Of a stretch of 64,000 bases of DNA, positions 23,334 through 32,970 are shown in pieces (within the stretch, counting starts at the first letter, position 1; each line of letters begins with the position of its first letter). The notes beneath the pieces are model-generated. The model worked only from the letters and a program-made list of their open reading frames with translations. It ran no database searches and was not told the DNA's origin. The stretch comes from Geotrypetes seraphini. Taxonomy: Eukaryota; Chordata; Amphibia; Gymnophiona; Dermophiidae. A program made the position numbers and the translations under genes. The stretch covers positions 102,167,704 to 102,231,703 of the forward strand of contig NC_047088.1 of NCBI RefSeq assembly GCF_902459505.1, read 5' to 3'.

Positions 23334-23748
23334 TTCTCTAAAAACTTGTCCACATCAATATGGGTGCTGGGCAAGAGGGGGGAAGGGGGATGTGGACCCA
23401 TACCCTTGGGCAAGGGCCCAGGGGATCAAGCCCAAAGCTACAGCCAGTGCAAACTATCAAGTGCAAACTGGGGGCTGTGGAGCCAAGCTCTGTGCTCAAC
23501 TAGGCACAGAACAAATCCATAAACCTTGAAGTGGCAAGGTCAACCATACTGCACGGTCCTGACCAGCAAGCCAAGGGACAGAGGGGCCCTGAACAGCAAC
23601 CTATCACCTGCTGAAGGTAGAGAAAAATACTGGAATCTTCTAGGAGGCACTGCAGGCTTATCCAGTGATGTCACTGGTAGAATTCAGTCTCTTCTCTACC
23701 TGCTGCCTGGGAATGAGTTTCTGTATATAAAGCTGTTCTCAGCTTAAG
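23334..23748. other. Non-coding stretch
   Basis: No gene, RNA or recognised repeat seen. The open frames of up to 122 codons here lack any domain signature. Confidence 0.3.
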
Positions 23749-24364
23749 AAAATGGGTTCTAAACCTGTCCTGGGGAGCTCCAACCAGTCAGGATTTCAGA
23801 CTATCTGCAATGAATATTCATTAATTAGATTTGCATATAATGGAGACAATGCATGCAAAGAAAGATTAGGTTCTTAGCTTGATAATCTTCTTTCTTGTAA
23901 ATGTGTCTAGTAGTCCTGAACCATAGGGTTATACATCTGAACCCACAATTTGCTTGCAGAATGTTGTCAATCATCTTTGAACTTCATCTCCTTCCGAGGC
24001 AGCTATTCCTGCCCCCTTAGTTTGTGCAAAAGCAATCAAGAAGCACAGTAATGACAGACTTAACTGGAAGGAGGGAAAAGGGGAAAAATCCCCGACACTA
24101 CAATTCTGTTTTGTTACAAACATATCCATTAACATAATAACATTCAAGTAACTGATTAAAACAGATAAAAATATGTGCAACCAGTACTAATATTATATAG
24201 AGCTCGTAGCTACTTGCATGTCCTGCTATTAAGCACAGACTTAGACCAGGCTTTACTTTCTGTTTTCTTTACTTTTAGTTTATCTGAGATAGGAAATTCC
24301 TACTGAACTTAAGGCAGGTGAAGCCTATTTACAGGGTGGGGCTACAGGACTATTAGACATCTAC

Positions 24365-24455
24365 AATAAAGAAGACTGAGGTAAGAACCTAATCTTTCTT
24401 TCTAATGCAATGTGTCTAGTAGTCCTGAACTGTAGGGACATACCAAAGCAGTCCC
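24365..24455 (-). repeat. ICR of DIRS copy 3
   Basis: The first half (aggtaagaacctaatctttc) is the reverse complement of the left terminus at 23861. The second half (caatgtgtctagtagtcctg) is the reverse complement of the right terminus near 34400-34428. Same rule as in the young DIRS, with unrelated sequence. Confidence 0.8.
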
Positions 24456-26026
24456 CTGAGCCTAGGGCAGACCCAGAGTCTGCCTTCAAAATGGAGGACC
24501 CAAAAGTGGCATCTTTCCTGGCTGCCACGCCTGGCATGAAGGGTAGACCATGTAGCCAGTCTGGATGGCTCAAGCGAAACTGCCCGAGTCTCCACCAATG
24601 AGGTAGCAATGTGGAATGCGCTTTCAATGCAATCAGTGGCTTCTTATTGCAGCCCACAAACGCAGAGGTAATGGCCATTTTAATCCATCTGGAAATCGAG
24701 GCCTTAGATGTTGGCCTCCCTTTCTTAGCATGACTAGTCAGCAGAAAAAGGTGATCTGATACACAAAACACATTGGTAACCACAAACACAAAGTACCAGA
24801 GAAGCACTCTCTTGATATCCAACATAAACACCGCTTTTTCCTTTTTCTTAGACCCCGTAAGATGAAAAGAGGGCAAACAAGCTTCCTGTTTGACATGGAA
24901 GGAAGAGACTATTTTCAATAAGGACGGAACCACGCAGTAAGGAAAGACATGCTTCCTTAAGGAATGGCTCCCTACATGACAGAGCTTGTAACTTGGAGAT
25001 TCATCTCACCAATGTAATCGCCACCAGAAACACTATCTTGACGGTATGATCCAGACAGGGAGCCTCCTGCAAGGGCTCACTTGGAGCTTTACTGAAACCT
25101 TGCAAGATGGTGTTAAGATTCCAAGATGGGAATGGGAGATGCACCAGAGGGCACAACTGAAGAGCCCCTTCAATGAACCAGGCGACATCTGGTTGAGAAG
25201 CCAGTGAGCCTCTTCCCCCCCCCCACCCCCGAGCATGGAAACAGGAAAAGCCTATCTACAATTTCAGCGATCCAACCAAAGGACCCTTCTGAAGTCCCTC
25301 TTGCAAAAAGTCCAGGATTATCAAAATCGGATCTCGTAACATCATCAACAGCATACCAGTGCTAAAAGAACTTTCAGGTCCTCACACAGGCTGCCACCAT
25401 TGACGACTTCTGAGCCCTAAGCAAAGTGGTAATATCTGAGTAACCTTTGCTTGTCAGGGCAGCCCACTCAAGAGCCATGCCATAAGCCCAAAGTGTTCTA
25501 GATTCTCTGTAGGAACTGATCCTTGAGTGAGAAGATCCACTTGGACCAGCAGTCTGAAGTCTTTGTCCCTCTGGAGGTAATGTAGGTCTGCATACCATGG
25601 TCTCAGGAGCTAATTGGACGCCACTAGGCTACCAACCCCGGATTACTGGACCTCGCATGGGCCTTGGGCGAAACACGTACAAGAAGAGCCCCTTCTCCAG
25701 CCACAGCTGGACTAATATGTCTAACCCCATGCTTCTGAGTAGAGAATGACTCGGGAAAAAAATTTATCACCGTTCCTGCCCCATCCCCGTGAGCTCGTCC
25801 CCATCCCTGCCCCGTGAGCTCAGTCCCCATCCCTGCCCTATCCCTGCGAGCTCAGACCCTGTCCCTGCCCCATTCCCGTGAGCTCAGTCCCCGCCCTGCA
25901 AACTGTCAGATCCCACCCATACAAGCCTTGAATAGTTATGATTTTATACTGAACTTATTTTATTAAATTATAAAGAGAGACTATTCTGTACAATTGTCAT
26001 TTTATAAACACAAATATCCCTTTCGC

Positions 26027-26030
26027 AAAT
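26027..26030. repeat. 4-bp target duplication AAAT, left
   Basis: AAAT directly before the terminal GGGTTATTCC; the partner AAAT is at 30577-30580 directly after GGAATGACCC. The related hAT copy at 56160-56620 gives an unoccupied-like version of the site (ccatatatcccctccac in its minus orientation), consistent with a 4-bp duplication. Confidence 0.7.
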
Positions 26031-26780
26031 GGGTTATTCCATGTCAAGTGATCAAGGGCTCCCTGCATGACCATCACGGATTTTGATAAAACTTTATGCA
26101 CAAAGTCCCACATGTATTAAACGAACTTTGGTAAAGTTTTAGTTTCACCTGTGGAATATTTGTGGAGATATAGCCATTTGTTTGACCCCATACTGCAATG
26201 ACATACAGTATGACAGTGACATTCTGACAACTTTGAGACACAATATCTCACGAGCTATGTTTCAAAAAAAACTGAAACTTAGCTACCCTGCATAACTTTT
26301 GGAGCTCTATTCAGTGCTACCAATAATAATTTTTGTCGAGCACTGAGTGAATGGCTGAATTACAGTAAACTTGGCCGAAAAAATTAGTGCTCCAAAAAAA
26401 GTCAAAGTTTGACATTACTTAGCTCCCACAATAATTGAGTAATAAATGCGAAATTTGGCGCATAATGTCTCAGTACAACGTTGTTTTCAAAAGTACAATT
26501 TCAACCTCCAAGCTCTTTCCATTAGTTTACAAATTAAGTGTAAAGTTGCTAATTTGTGTAAAAAGGCCAAAAATAGGGTATTTTCAGCCTGCTTTTACAG
26601 AAAAATACCTTTCAGAAACTCTTTCAAATCAGTCTCATTAGAAAGAGCATATTTCAAACCCCCTAGAAAAGTGGGCTTCATTTTTCAACGCAGGTTAACA
26701 ATGCCCGAAAAAGGGGGACAAAGTTGGGAGATGTCACCATGGCAACGGCCTACGTTTCGACTTACAATTATGTCACTTTT
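26031..26780 (+). repeat. Left terminal inverted repeat of the DNA transposon
   Basis: Matches the reverse complement of about 29825-30576. Identity is very high over 26380-26690 (only scattered differences) and lower in the outer 300 bases and the inner edge after about 26720. Confidence 0.9.
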
Positions 26781-26910
26781 CACACTGTTTTTCCCTGTTT
26801 ATTTTTACTCAAGCTTTGGGTACAATTATAGTGTTCTTAATTAATGATTATTCCTAACTAGAAATTGAGGTGATAATTTTGTTGCATGCAGATCACAAAT
26901 TACAACTTGT

Positions 26911-26922
26911 TTTCTTTTTCAG
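26911..26922 (+). other. Candidate 3' splice site upstream of the transposase start
   Basis: tttctttttcag, a strong pyrimidine tract plus AG, lies 28 bases before the ATG at 26951. It suggests a 5' UTR intron whose donor would be in or near the left TIR. I did not find a convincing donor. Confidence 0.4.
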
Positions 26923-26950
26923 ATCCACATTATTATTAATTCAGTTTAAA

Positions 26951-29476
26951 ATGGATGCCAACAAATCGACTAATAATAATCCTTTTCTGCCAGACTGTGC
27001 CATTGGGCAAAAATTGTTGTCAAAGTGTCATGACGGCACATTTTATTCTAAAAAATGTGGGCTCATTTTTTTACATAATTTGTCAACCGATGAAAAATTG
27101 CTTATCACTCGGCGCTCTGAAGTTGAACTGATGGATAAAGACCAAATCTGCCTCCACCACAAAGCAAAGTATCTCAACAAATACGAATTAAAGCAAACAT
27201 CGTATTGTAATCCATTTGAAAAGAAAAATCACATTGTTCAGAGTGGATTGTTAAAAGTCGATCTTGCCATGTCTAATGATTTTAGAAAAGTGGCAAAAAT
27301 AAATATCAAGCCAGGTCAGAAACTTTGCAGTAGGTACAAAGCCCAATACGTTTCAATGAGTGAAGCTACTGCAGCATCTTCATCTTCAGATGATTTTGAT
27401 ATCAGCATCTCCGATGCAGTTGATCAAAGCTTGACTGCTTTAGGAACCTCTCCATTGAAAATTCGAAGGTTAGCTAGTAGAGATAAAGCCGGCTATGTGA
27501 TACGAAAAATTGAACGTGTGCAGAATGTGATAGCCAAGAAGATTACATCTGCTGCTGGAGTTTCAGCTGAAGAAGTTGGGCCGTCTCGTCAGTCTGTAGA
27601 ATGCAAGTTATGTGAAGATTACACTGACCTCATTGAAGAAATGAAAACGAAAATTGCAATATCCAACAGGTCAATGAAAGTTCAATTATTGACGATGGCC
27701 CCAAAAAGTTGGTCAATAAAGGAAACAGCAATGAAGTTTGGCGTTTCAGAGCGCATGGTCAGAACAGCCCAAAAAGTAAAGAAAGATAAAGGCATTTGTT
27801 CTATACCTGATGCAAAAATTGGCAAGTTCCTTCCAAAAGAAATTGCAAATAGAGTTCAAGATTTTTACGAAGACGATGAATTCAGCAGAATATGTCCTGG
27901 CAAAAAAGATTGCATTTCAGTCCGCCTCAATGGTTTAAAAGTACAAAAGCAAAAGCGGCTGCTGTTGTGTAATTTAAAAGAGCTGTACGTGGCGTACTGT
28001 AACAAATACGGAACTGAAATTGGTTTTTCCAAATTATGTGAGCTCAGGCCAAAGTGGTGTGTAACCGTTGGTGCATCAGGTGCACACTCCGTGTGTGTCT
28101 GCACGATACATCAAAATGTAAAGCTCATGCTACAAGGCGCCAATGTCAAAGAGAACTACAAAGTTCTTATGGAAAAAACTGTGTGCGACCTAAATGTCAA
28201 GGACTATATGCTACAACGATGTCAAAACTGCCCTGGTGAAGAAGCACTAACAGCATACCTGGAAGAAATATTCAAGGATTTAGATCCAGAAGAATCAATA
28301 GAATTTAAGCAATGGGTTCACGCTGACCGTGAAACATTAGAAACAAGCGTACTAACCATGGACAACTTTATTGAAAGACTTGCAAGCAAGATTTGGAAGT
28401 TGACAAGCCACCATTTCATTTCAAAACATCAAAGTGAATATTTGAAGATGTTGAAGACAGGCTTAAAAGAAACGGAAATGATCGTTTTGATGGATTTCGC
28501 TGAAAATTACTCATTTGTTGTACAGGATGCCGCCCAAGGCTTTCACTGGGAAAATTCACAAGCTTTTGTTGCATATTACCTCAATGAAGTGGGCACATTG
28601 CAAGTTGTAAACTGTTGCATTATTTCTGATCATATGCAACATGATACGATATCTGTACACGTGTTTATTCAAAAGTTGATCGAATTTTTGGTAACTCAAA
28701 CAAACATTACCAAAATATACTACTTCAGTGACGGCTCAGCTGCACAATATAAAAACTACAAGAACTTTGTGAATTTGTGCAATCACAGAAATGATTTCAA
28801 CATTGAGGCAGAATGGAATTTTTTGGGAACTAGCCACGGAAAATCACCCTGCGATGGAGTTGGTGGAACAACTAAACGACTGGCTGCCCGGGCTAGCCTC
28901 CAAAGACCATCAACGGATCAAATATTAACGCCAAAGGATCTATTTAACTTTTGTGACCAAAATATACACGGAGTTAAATACATTTATGTTCCAAAAGAAG
29001 AAATTGAAGAAAGCAAAAAGTTTCAAGAAGAAAGATGGCATGAAAGCAGCACAGTAGCCGGTACCAGAGAGCACCACCAATTTGTACCAGTCGGCTCAAA
29101 CTCGGTTCGTGTCAGCAAAGTTTCAAATGACACAATAAATTTTGTTGCCAAAATTTCTGATACTGCCATTCCAAATTTGAAAGTGTCCGAAATCTTTCCT
29201 GGTTGCTACGTTGCCTGTACTTACGATAATCAATGGTGGATAGGCAACGTTGTTGAAGTCTCAATTGAACAAAATGATGCATTGATAAAATTTATGCATC
29301 CTCACGGTCCAGCTCATTCGTTTTATTGGCCAGAAAGGCAAGACGTTTGTTGGGTTCCAGAGCAACACCTCATCTGCATGCTTTGTGCCCCTTCAGTTAC
29401 ATCATCCGGCCGCCAATATCAATTTCCAGAAACTGCATTGAAGAAAGTGGCTCAAAAATTTAACAGAATGTTATAA
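26951..29476 (+). CDS. DDE-type transposase with C-terminal Tudor-like segment
   Basis: Uninterrupted ORF of 868 codons from 26870. I prefer the second ATG at 26951 (taaaATGG context, after a splice acceptor), giving 841 aa. Residues below are counted from the upstream ATG. Cys/His-rich N-terminus (about 46-155); helix-turn-helix-like segment KSWSIKETAMKFGVSERMVR (279-298); a further Cys cluster (WCVTV...VCVCTIHQ, CQNC, 397-454). Candidate RNase H-fold acidic residues are D542 (VLMDFAENYS), D621 (YYFSDGSAAQYKN) and D662 (GTSHGKSPCDGVGGT). A C-terminal FPGCYVACTYDNQWWIGNVV stretch (776-795), continuing to about 830, resembles a Tudor/SH3-like barrel. Similar proteins occur as unnamed ORFs in invertebrates, from memory. 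No stop or frameshift, so it looks intact. Confidence 0.85.
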   Translation: MDANKSTNNNPFLPDCAIGQKLLSKCHDGTFYSKKCGLIFLHNLSTDEKLLITRRSEVELMDKDQICLHHKAKYLNKYELKQTSYCNPFEKKNHIVQSGLLKVDLAMSNDFRKVAKINIKPGQKLCSRYKAQYVSMSEATAASSSSDDFDISISDAVDQSLTALGTSPLKIRRLASRDKAGYVIRKIERVQNVIAKKITSAAGVSAEEVGPSRQSVECKLCEDYTDLIEEMKTKIAISNRSMKVQLLTMAPKSWSIKETAMKFGVSERMVRTAQKVKKDKGICSIPDAKIGKFLPKEIANRVQDFYEDDEFSRICPGKKDCISVRLNGLKVQKQKRLLLCNLKELYVAYCNKYGTEIGFSKLCELRPKWCVTVGASGAHSVCVCTIHQNVKLMLQGANVKENYKVLMEKTVCDLNVKDYMLQRCQNCPGEEALTAYLEEIFKDLDPEESIEFKQWVHADRETLETSVLTMDNFIERLASKIWKLTSHHFISKHQSEYLKMLKTGLKETEMIVLMDFAENYSFVVQDAAQGFHWENSQAFVAYYLNEVGTLQVVNCCIISDHMQHDTISVHVFIQKLIEFLVTQTNITKIYYFSDGSAAQYKNYKNFVNLCNHRNDFNIEAEWNFLGTSHGKSPCDGVGGTTKRLAARASLQRPSTDQILTPKDLFNFCDQNIHGVKYIYVPKEEIEESKKFQEERWHESSTVAGTREHHQFVPVGSNSVRVSKVSNDTINFVAKISDTAIPNLKVSEIFPGCYVACTYDNQWWIGNVVEVSIEQNDALIKFMHPHGPAHSFYWPERQDVCWVPEQHLICMLCAPSVTSSGRQYQFPETALKKVAQKFNRML

Positions 29477-29484
29477 AGATTGCT

Positions 29485-29680
29485 GGCAGTTAAAATCAAA
29501 GTGGACTTCACTTCGGCTTGGGAACCATATAAGATACCCAATTTAGGCTTGGGAACCTAGGATAAGACACCCTAATCATTGGCTTTGGAACTAGAAAGAT
29601 ACCAACAAAAGGCTTTGGAACCTTGACAAAGAAACTAAATGCGAGGCTTGGGAACCTGGACGAAGTGGCCCACCCGTGGC
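29485..29680 (+). repeat. Tandem GGCTTTGGAAC/GGCTTGGGAAC motifs in the transposon
   Basis: Between the transposase stop and the right TIR the word ggctt(g/t)gga(a)c recurs about five times (near 29515, 29547, 29581, 29611, 29645), spaced by roughly 30-34 bases. It may be a subterminal binding array. Confidence 0.6.
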
Positions 29681-29824
29681 TGGTATTGCACAGCTATCGG
29701 GCGTGACCCCTATGGCGATGGGGTTGCCAGTTCAAACTCTTGAACTGGTAGTGACAATGTCACCATGGATCAACGCAATAGAGTAGTAGTAATACTACGT
29801 CAATACAAAACTGTAACTTTAAAA

Positions 29825-30576
29825 ATGACAGAACTATGTTGAAATAGAGGTTGTTGCCGTGGCAACGTCTCCCAACTTTGTCCCCCTTTTTCAGCCATTG
29901 TTACCTGCGTTGAAAAATGAAGTCCACTTTTCTAGGGGGTTTAAAATATGCTCTTTCTAATGAGACTGATTTGAAAGAATTTCTAAAAGGTATTTTTCTG
30001 TAAAAGCAGGCTGAAAATACCCTATTTTTGGCCTTTTTACACAAATTAGCAACTTTACACTTAATTTGTAAACTAATGGAAAGAGCTTGGAGGTTGAAAT
30101 TGTACTTTTGAAAACAACGTTGTACTGAGACATTATGCGCCAAATTTCGCATTTATTACTCAATTATTGTGGGAGCTAAGTAATGTCAAACTTTGACTTT
30201 TTTTGGAGCACTAATTTTTTCGACCAAGTTTACTGTAATTCAGGCATTCAATCAGTGCTCGGCAAAAATTGTTATTGGTAGCAATGAACAGAGCTCAAAA
30301 AGTTGTGCAGGGTAGCTAAGTTTCAGTTTTTTTGGAAACACAGCTCGGGAGATATTGTGTCTCAAAGTTGTCAGAATGTCATTGTCGTACTGTATTTCAT
30401 TGTGGTATGGGGTCAAACAAATGGCTATATCTCCACAAATATTCCACAGGCGAAACTAAAACTTTACCAAAGTTCGTTTGAGACATGGTGGACTCTGCAT
30501 ATGAAGTTTCATCAAAATCCGTGATGGTCATACAGGGCACTTTCCAAGAATCTGATCACTTGACATGGAATGACCC
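29825..30576 (-). repeat. Right terminal inverted repeat of the DNA transposon
   Basis: Inverted partner of 26031-26780. A 24-bp terminal stretch is conserved apart from one T/C difference. A short insertion-like difference near 30535-30552 distinguishes the ends. Confidence 0.9.
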
Positions 30577-30960
30577 AAATATTCCCTCTACTATTGTGAA
30601 AACTGAACAAACCAAATTACTACGGAATGCTACATAGAAAAATCAAGCTAACAGAATACTTCAGTCACACATGGCAGGAATAGTGTTAGGGGAGTGCAAC
30701 TAGAGTAACTGCCCCCTGGTCAGAGAGAGAGCCCTAAGCCAGCTGGAAGCTAAAGAAGCACAAACTGAGCTTTGCGGTTCCCAGTTATGTCTAATACCAG
30801 CTCTAGCAGGATACATATTTCAAATCTGAAATATTCTAATCACAAAATATTTTTTTTTTTTTTTAATTTCTACCTTTTGTTGTCTGGTAATTTTATTCTT
30901 GAAATCACATTGGTCTCAGGCTTAGGTTTTGGGTTCCTTCTGTCTTCATCGTGGCATGGC

Positions 30961-31345
30961 TGGCTCCTGAAGGTAAAATAGGCCCAAGAGGAGTTGGGGA
31001 GGAGATACCAAGTCTGACATGGGCGTGATTTTTTTACCACAGGAGCAAGACTTTACACCGCTTCCACAGGGCGGTGAAAGGTCTTGCCCCATTCCTGGGG
31101 TAAACCAGTTGCACATGTCCCCATTACTGCAGATTGTTCCCTCTAAGCTGAGCAGGTGTCCTCCAGCTGCATTGCTACCACTAGGGGGTGGAATATTTTC
31201 AGTCGCTAAGGACAGGTATGTTCCCTGGAGTCCTGCAGAACTTGCATGTCCCTCACAATTGAAAAATGTGACAGTAAAACAGCACCCTCTATTGGTGAGA
31301 CTGTGGGTGGAGGACTCCTGCTCAGCTTAGAGGGAACAGTGATTT
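30961..31345. mobile_element. Two small palindromic MITE-like repeats
   Basis: 31030-31105 folds on itself (taccacaggagcaagac against gtcttgccccattcctggggta). 31125-31340 has the inverted ends ttgttccctctaagctgagc and gctcagcttagagggaacag, a form typical of hAT-derived MITEs. I could not resolve target duplications. Both lie within DIRS copy 3. Confidence 0.55.
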
Positions 31346-32394
31346 TCGGTTTACTGTGGTAAACGGTCTCCTTGTCATTTTCTACATCTGGCCTCATATC
31401 TTCGGCCGTAAAAGCAAGCCAACTGTGTTTTCTACTGAGGCCATCAAGTCCATCTGTGGACATCCCCCACTGCCAAACAATGGAATTAAACATCTGGGGG
31501 GGGGGGGCACGGGACAGTAACCATTCCCCCTGGGTCAAGAGTCTGCCAACTGAGAAAGTCAGCCTGCATATTTTTCACTCCCACTATGTGCGTGGCCAAG
31601 AGTACCTGCAAATGAGCTTATGCCCACCAAAAGAGGAGTTGAGCTTCTAGACATAACAGGGCACTTCTGATGTCTCATTGCCTGGTGACATAGGCCACCA
31701 CTGTCACATTGTCCAAGAAGACTGACTGCCTTGCCTTCCAGAGACTTCTCCAGGGCCTGCAGCGCTAGCTGAATAGCTCCGAGTTCTAGGTGATTTATGG
31801 ACTTCTGCTGAACTAGTGATCAGCGAGACCCTAAACTGGGTATTCGTTGTAATGACCTCCCCAACCGTAAAGGTTGGTATCAGTCGTTAGTTATTTCCCA
31901 AGAGGAGAGGCATGCTCCTTGAGAGAGCTGCTTGTAGCTGTACTTCACTTCCAGAAGCCATGAACGCGGATGCTGAAGCAAGTCTGTCTGATGAGACCAG
32001 CAAGAGAGGAGGGTGTCTTGGAGAGGTCTCATGTGTGCTCTCACCTAAGGAATCATCTCTATGGCTGCCTCCATTGACCCTAGGACCTGCAGCTAATGCC
32101 ACGCCATGGGAGTCGAACTCTGTAGCAGGTCCAAAATCTGCTTCTGGAACTTCAGTCTGGATGGCTCTGGAAGAAAAACCTTTCTCAAGGCCATGTTGAA
32201 CAAAACTCCCAGGTACTCCAGACACTGGGTGAGCTCCAAACAGACTTTTCTTAAAGTTGACTATCCATTCCCAGGTCCTGGAGGATTTAAACCACTCTTA
32301 AAACTGCCTGTTCTCCTTCCTCCCTAGACGGGGCTCTGAATAGCCAATCGTCCAAATATGGGTGCACTTGAAACCTTGCCTTGCGGAGGTACGC

Positions 32395-32478
32395 TAACAA
32401 CTAATCTGCCCAGTATCAAACCCCCAACCTTTGGCTGTCAAGGCAGGTGCTCTAACCTCCTAAGCCACATCTTCACAG
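32395..32478 (-). repeat. tRNA-derived SINE head
   Basis: The minus strand reads tggcttaggaggttagagca, resembling a polymerase III A box, and ggttgggggtttgatactgg, resembling a B box, at tRNA-like spacing with an anticodon-arm-like segment between. The stems are imperfect, so it is a tRNA-derived SINE or tRNA fossil and not a working tRNA. It lies inside DIRS copy 3. Confidence 0.5.
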
Positions 32479-32654
32479 CTCCCACCACCATGACCTTAGG
32501 AAAGGTGCGAGAGGAGCTGTTACTAGGCTGAAGGAGAGCACAGAGAACTGGAAAAGCTGCTCCAGCGCAGTGTAAGCACCTCCTGTGGGTCAGAAATATG
32601 AAAATGTGGAGATAGACTTCCGTCAAATTGAGGGAAGCAAGAGATTCCCCTCAA

Positions 32655-32970
32655 CGGCACTGCCACTATGACCTACTGAATTGATTCAGCCTATTGATTT
32701 GATTCAAATAAATTCTCTCTCCTATCTCCCTGTGCGGCAGCTTGCCGTCCCTCCCATCCCTCTGTGCAGCAATTCCTGCCTGACATCCATCTCATGGGGA
32801 TTCAAGACAAAGTTAGACAAGTTCCTGCTGAACAACAAAGTGTGCTGGTTTGGCTAGTCTCAGTTAGGGTGCTGGTCTTTGACCAGAGGGCCGCCGCATG
32901 AACGGACTGCTGGGCATGATGGACCACTGGTCTGACCCAGCAGCGGCAATTCTTATGTTCTCCATGCAGA
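32655..32970 (+). mobile_element. hAT scrap and CR1 3'-end fragment
   Basis: 32670-32720 has the attgattcagcctattgatt word shared with the hAT remains at 46860-46905. 32785-32965 is a CR1 3' end: gacaagttcctgctgaacaa, then gggctgctgggcatgatgga-like and ctgacccagcagcggcaatt words, ending tcttatgttc. The same 3' end appears inverted in the young CR1 at about 43260-43330. Confidence 0.6.

Larger units (their letters stand above)
26031..30576 (+). mobile_element. Autonomous-looking DNA transposon with long TIRs
   Basis: 4,546-bp cut-and-paste-type element. Terminal inverted repeats span about 26031-26780 and about 29825-30576, starting GGGTTATTCCATGTCAAGTG on the left and GGGTCATTCCATGTCAAGTG on the right. 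The two TIRs are nearly identical over long internal stretches, implying a recent insertion. It encodes one long uninterrupted transposase ORF and is flanked by AAAT duplications. Base composition is AT-richer than the neighbouring elements. The superfamily is uncertain: a 4-bp duplication is known for Sola elements, but the TIR and protein do not let me assign it. Confidence 0.88.
25737..30960. mobile_element. hAT-type element split by a 4.5-kb DNA transposon
   Basis: Left part 25737-26030 begins agtagagaatgactcggg, has CCCC-rich repeats (ccatccctgcccc...gtgagctcagtc), then ttatgattttatactgaact. Right part 30577-30960 continues actattgtgaaaactgaaca and gctctagcaggatacatatt. Read continuously, these match the reverse complement of 56160-56620 within another hAT copy, and part of 46560-46720. 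No transposase was found. The insert at 26031-30576 falls between its two halves. The right edge is approximate. Confidence 0.65.

Noticed and set aside
24361-24933. 190-codon minus-strand frame as a possible host gene
   Set aside because: It contains tyrosine-recombinase words (SKASISRWIKMAITSAF) in the expected place within DIRS copy 3.
32395-32478. A functional tRNA gene on the minus strand
   Set aside because: A and B boxes are recognisable, but stems do not pair well and it lies inside a fossil element, so it is a SINE head or tRNA fossil.
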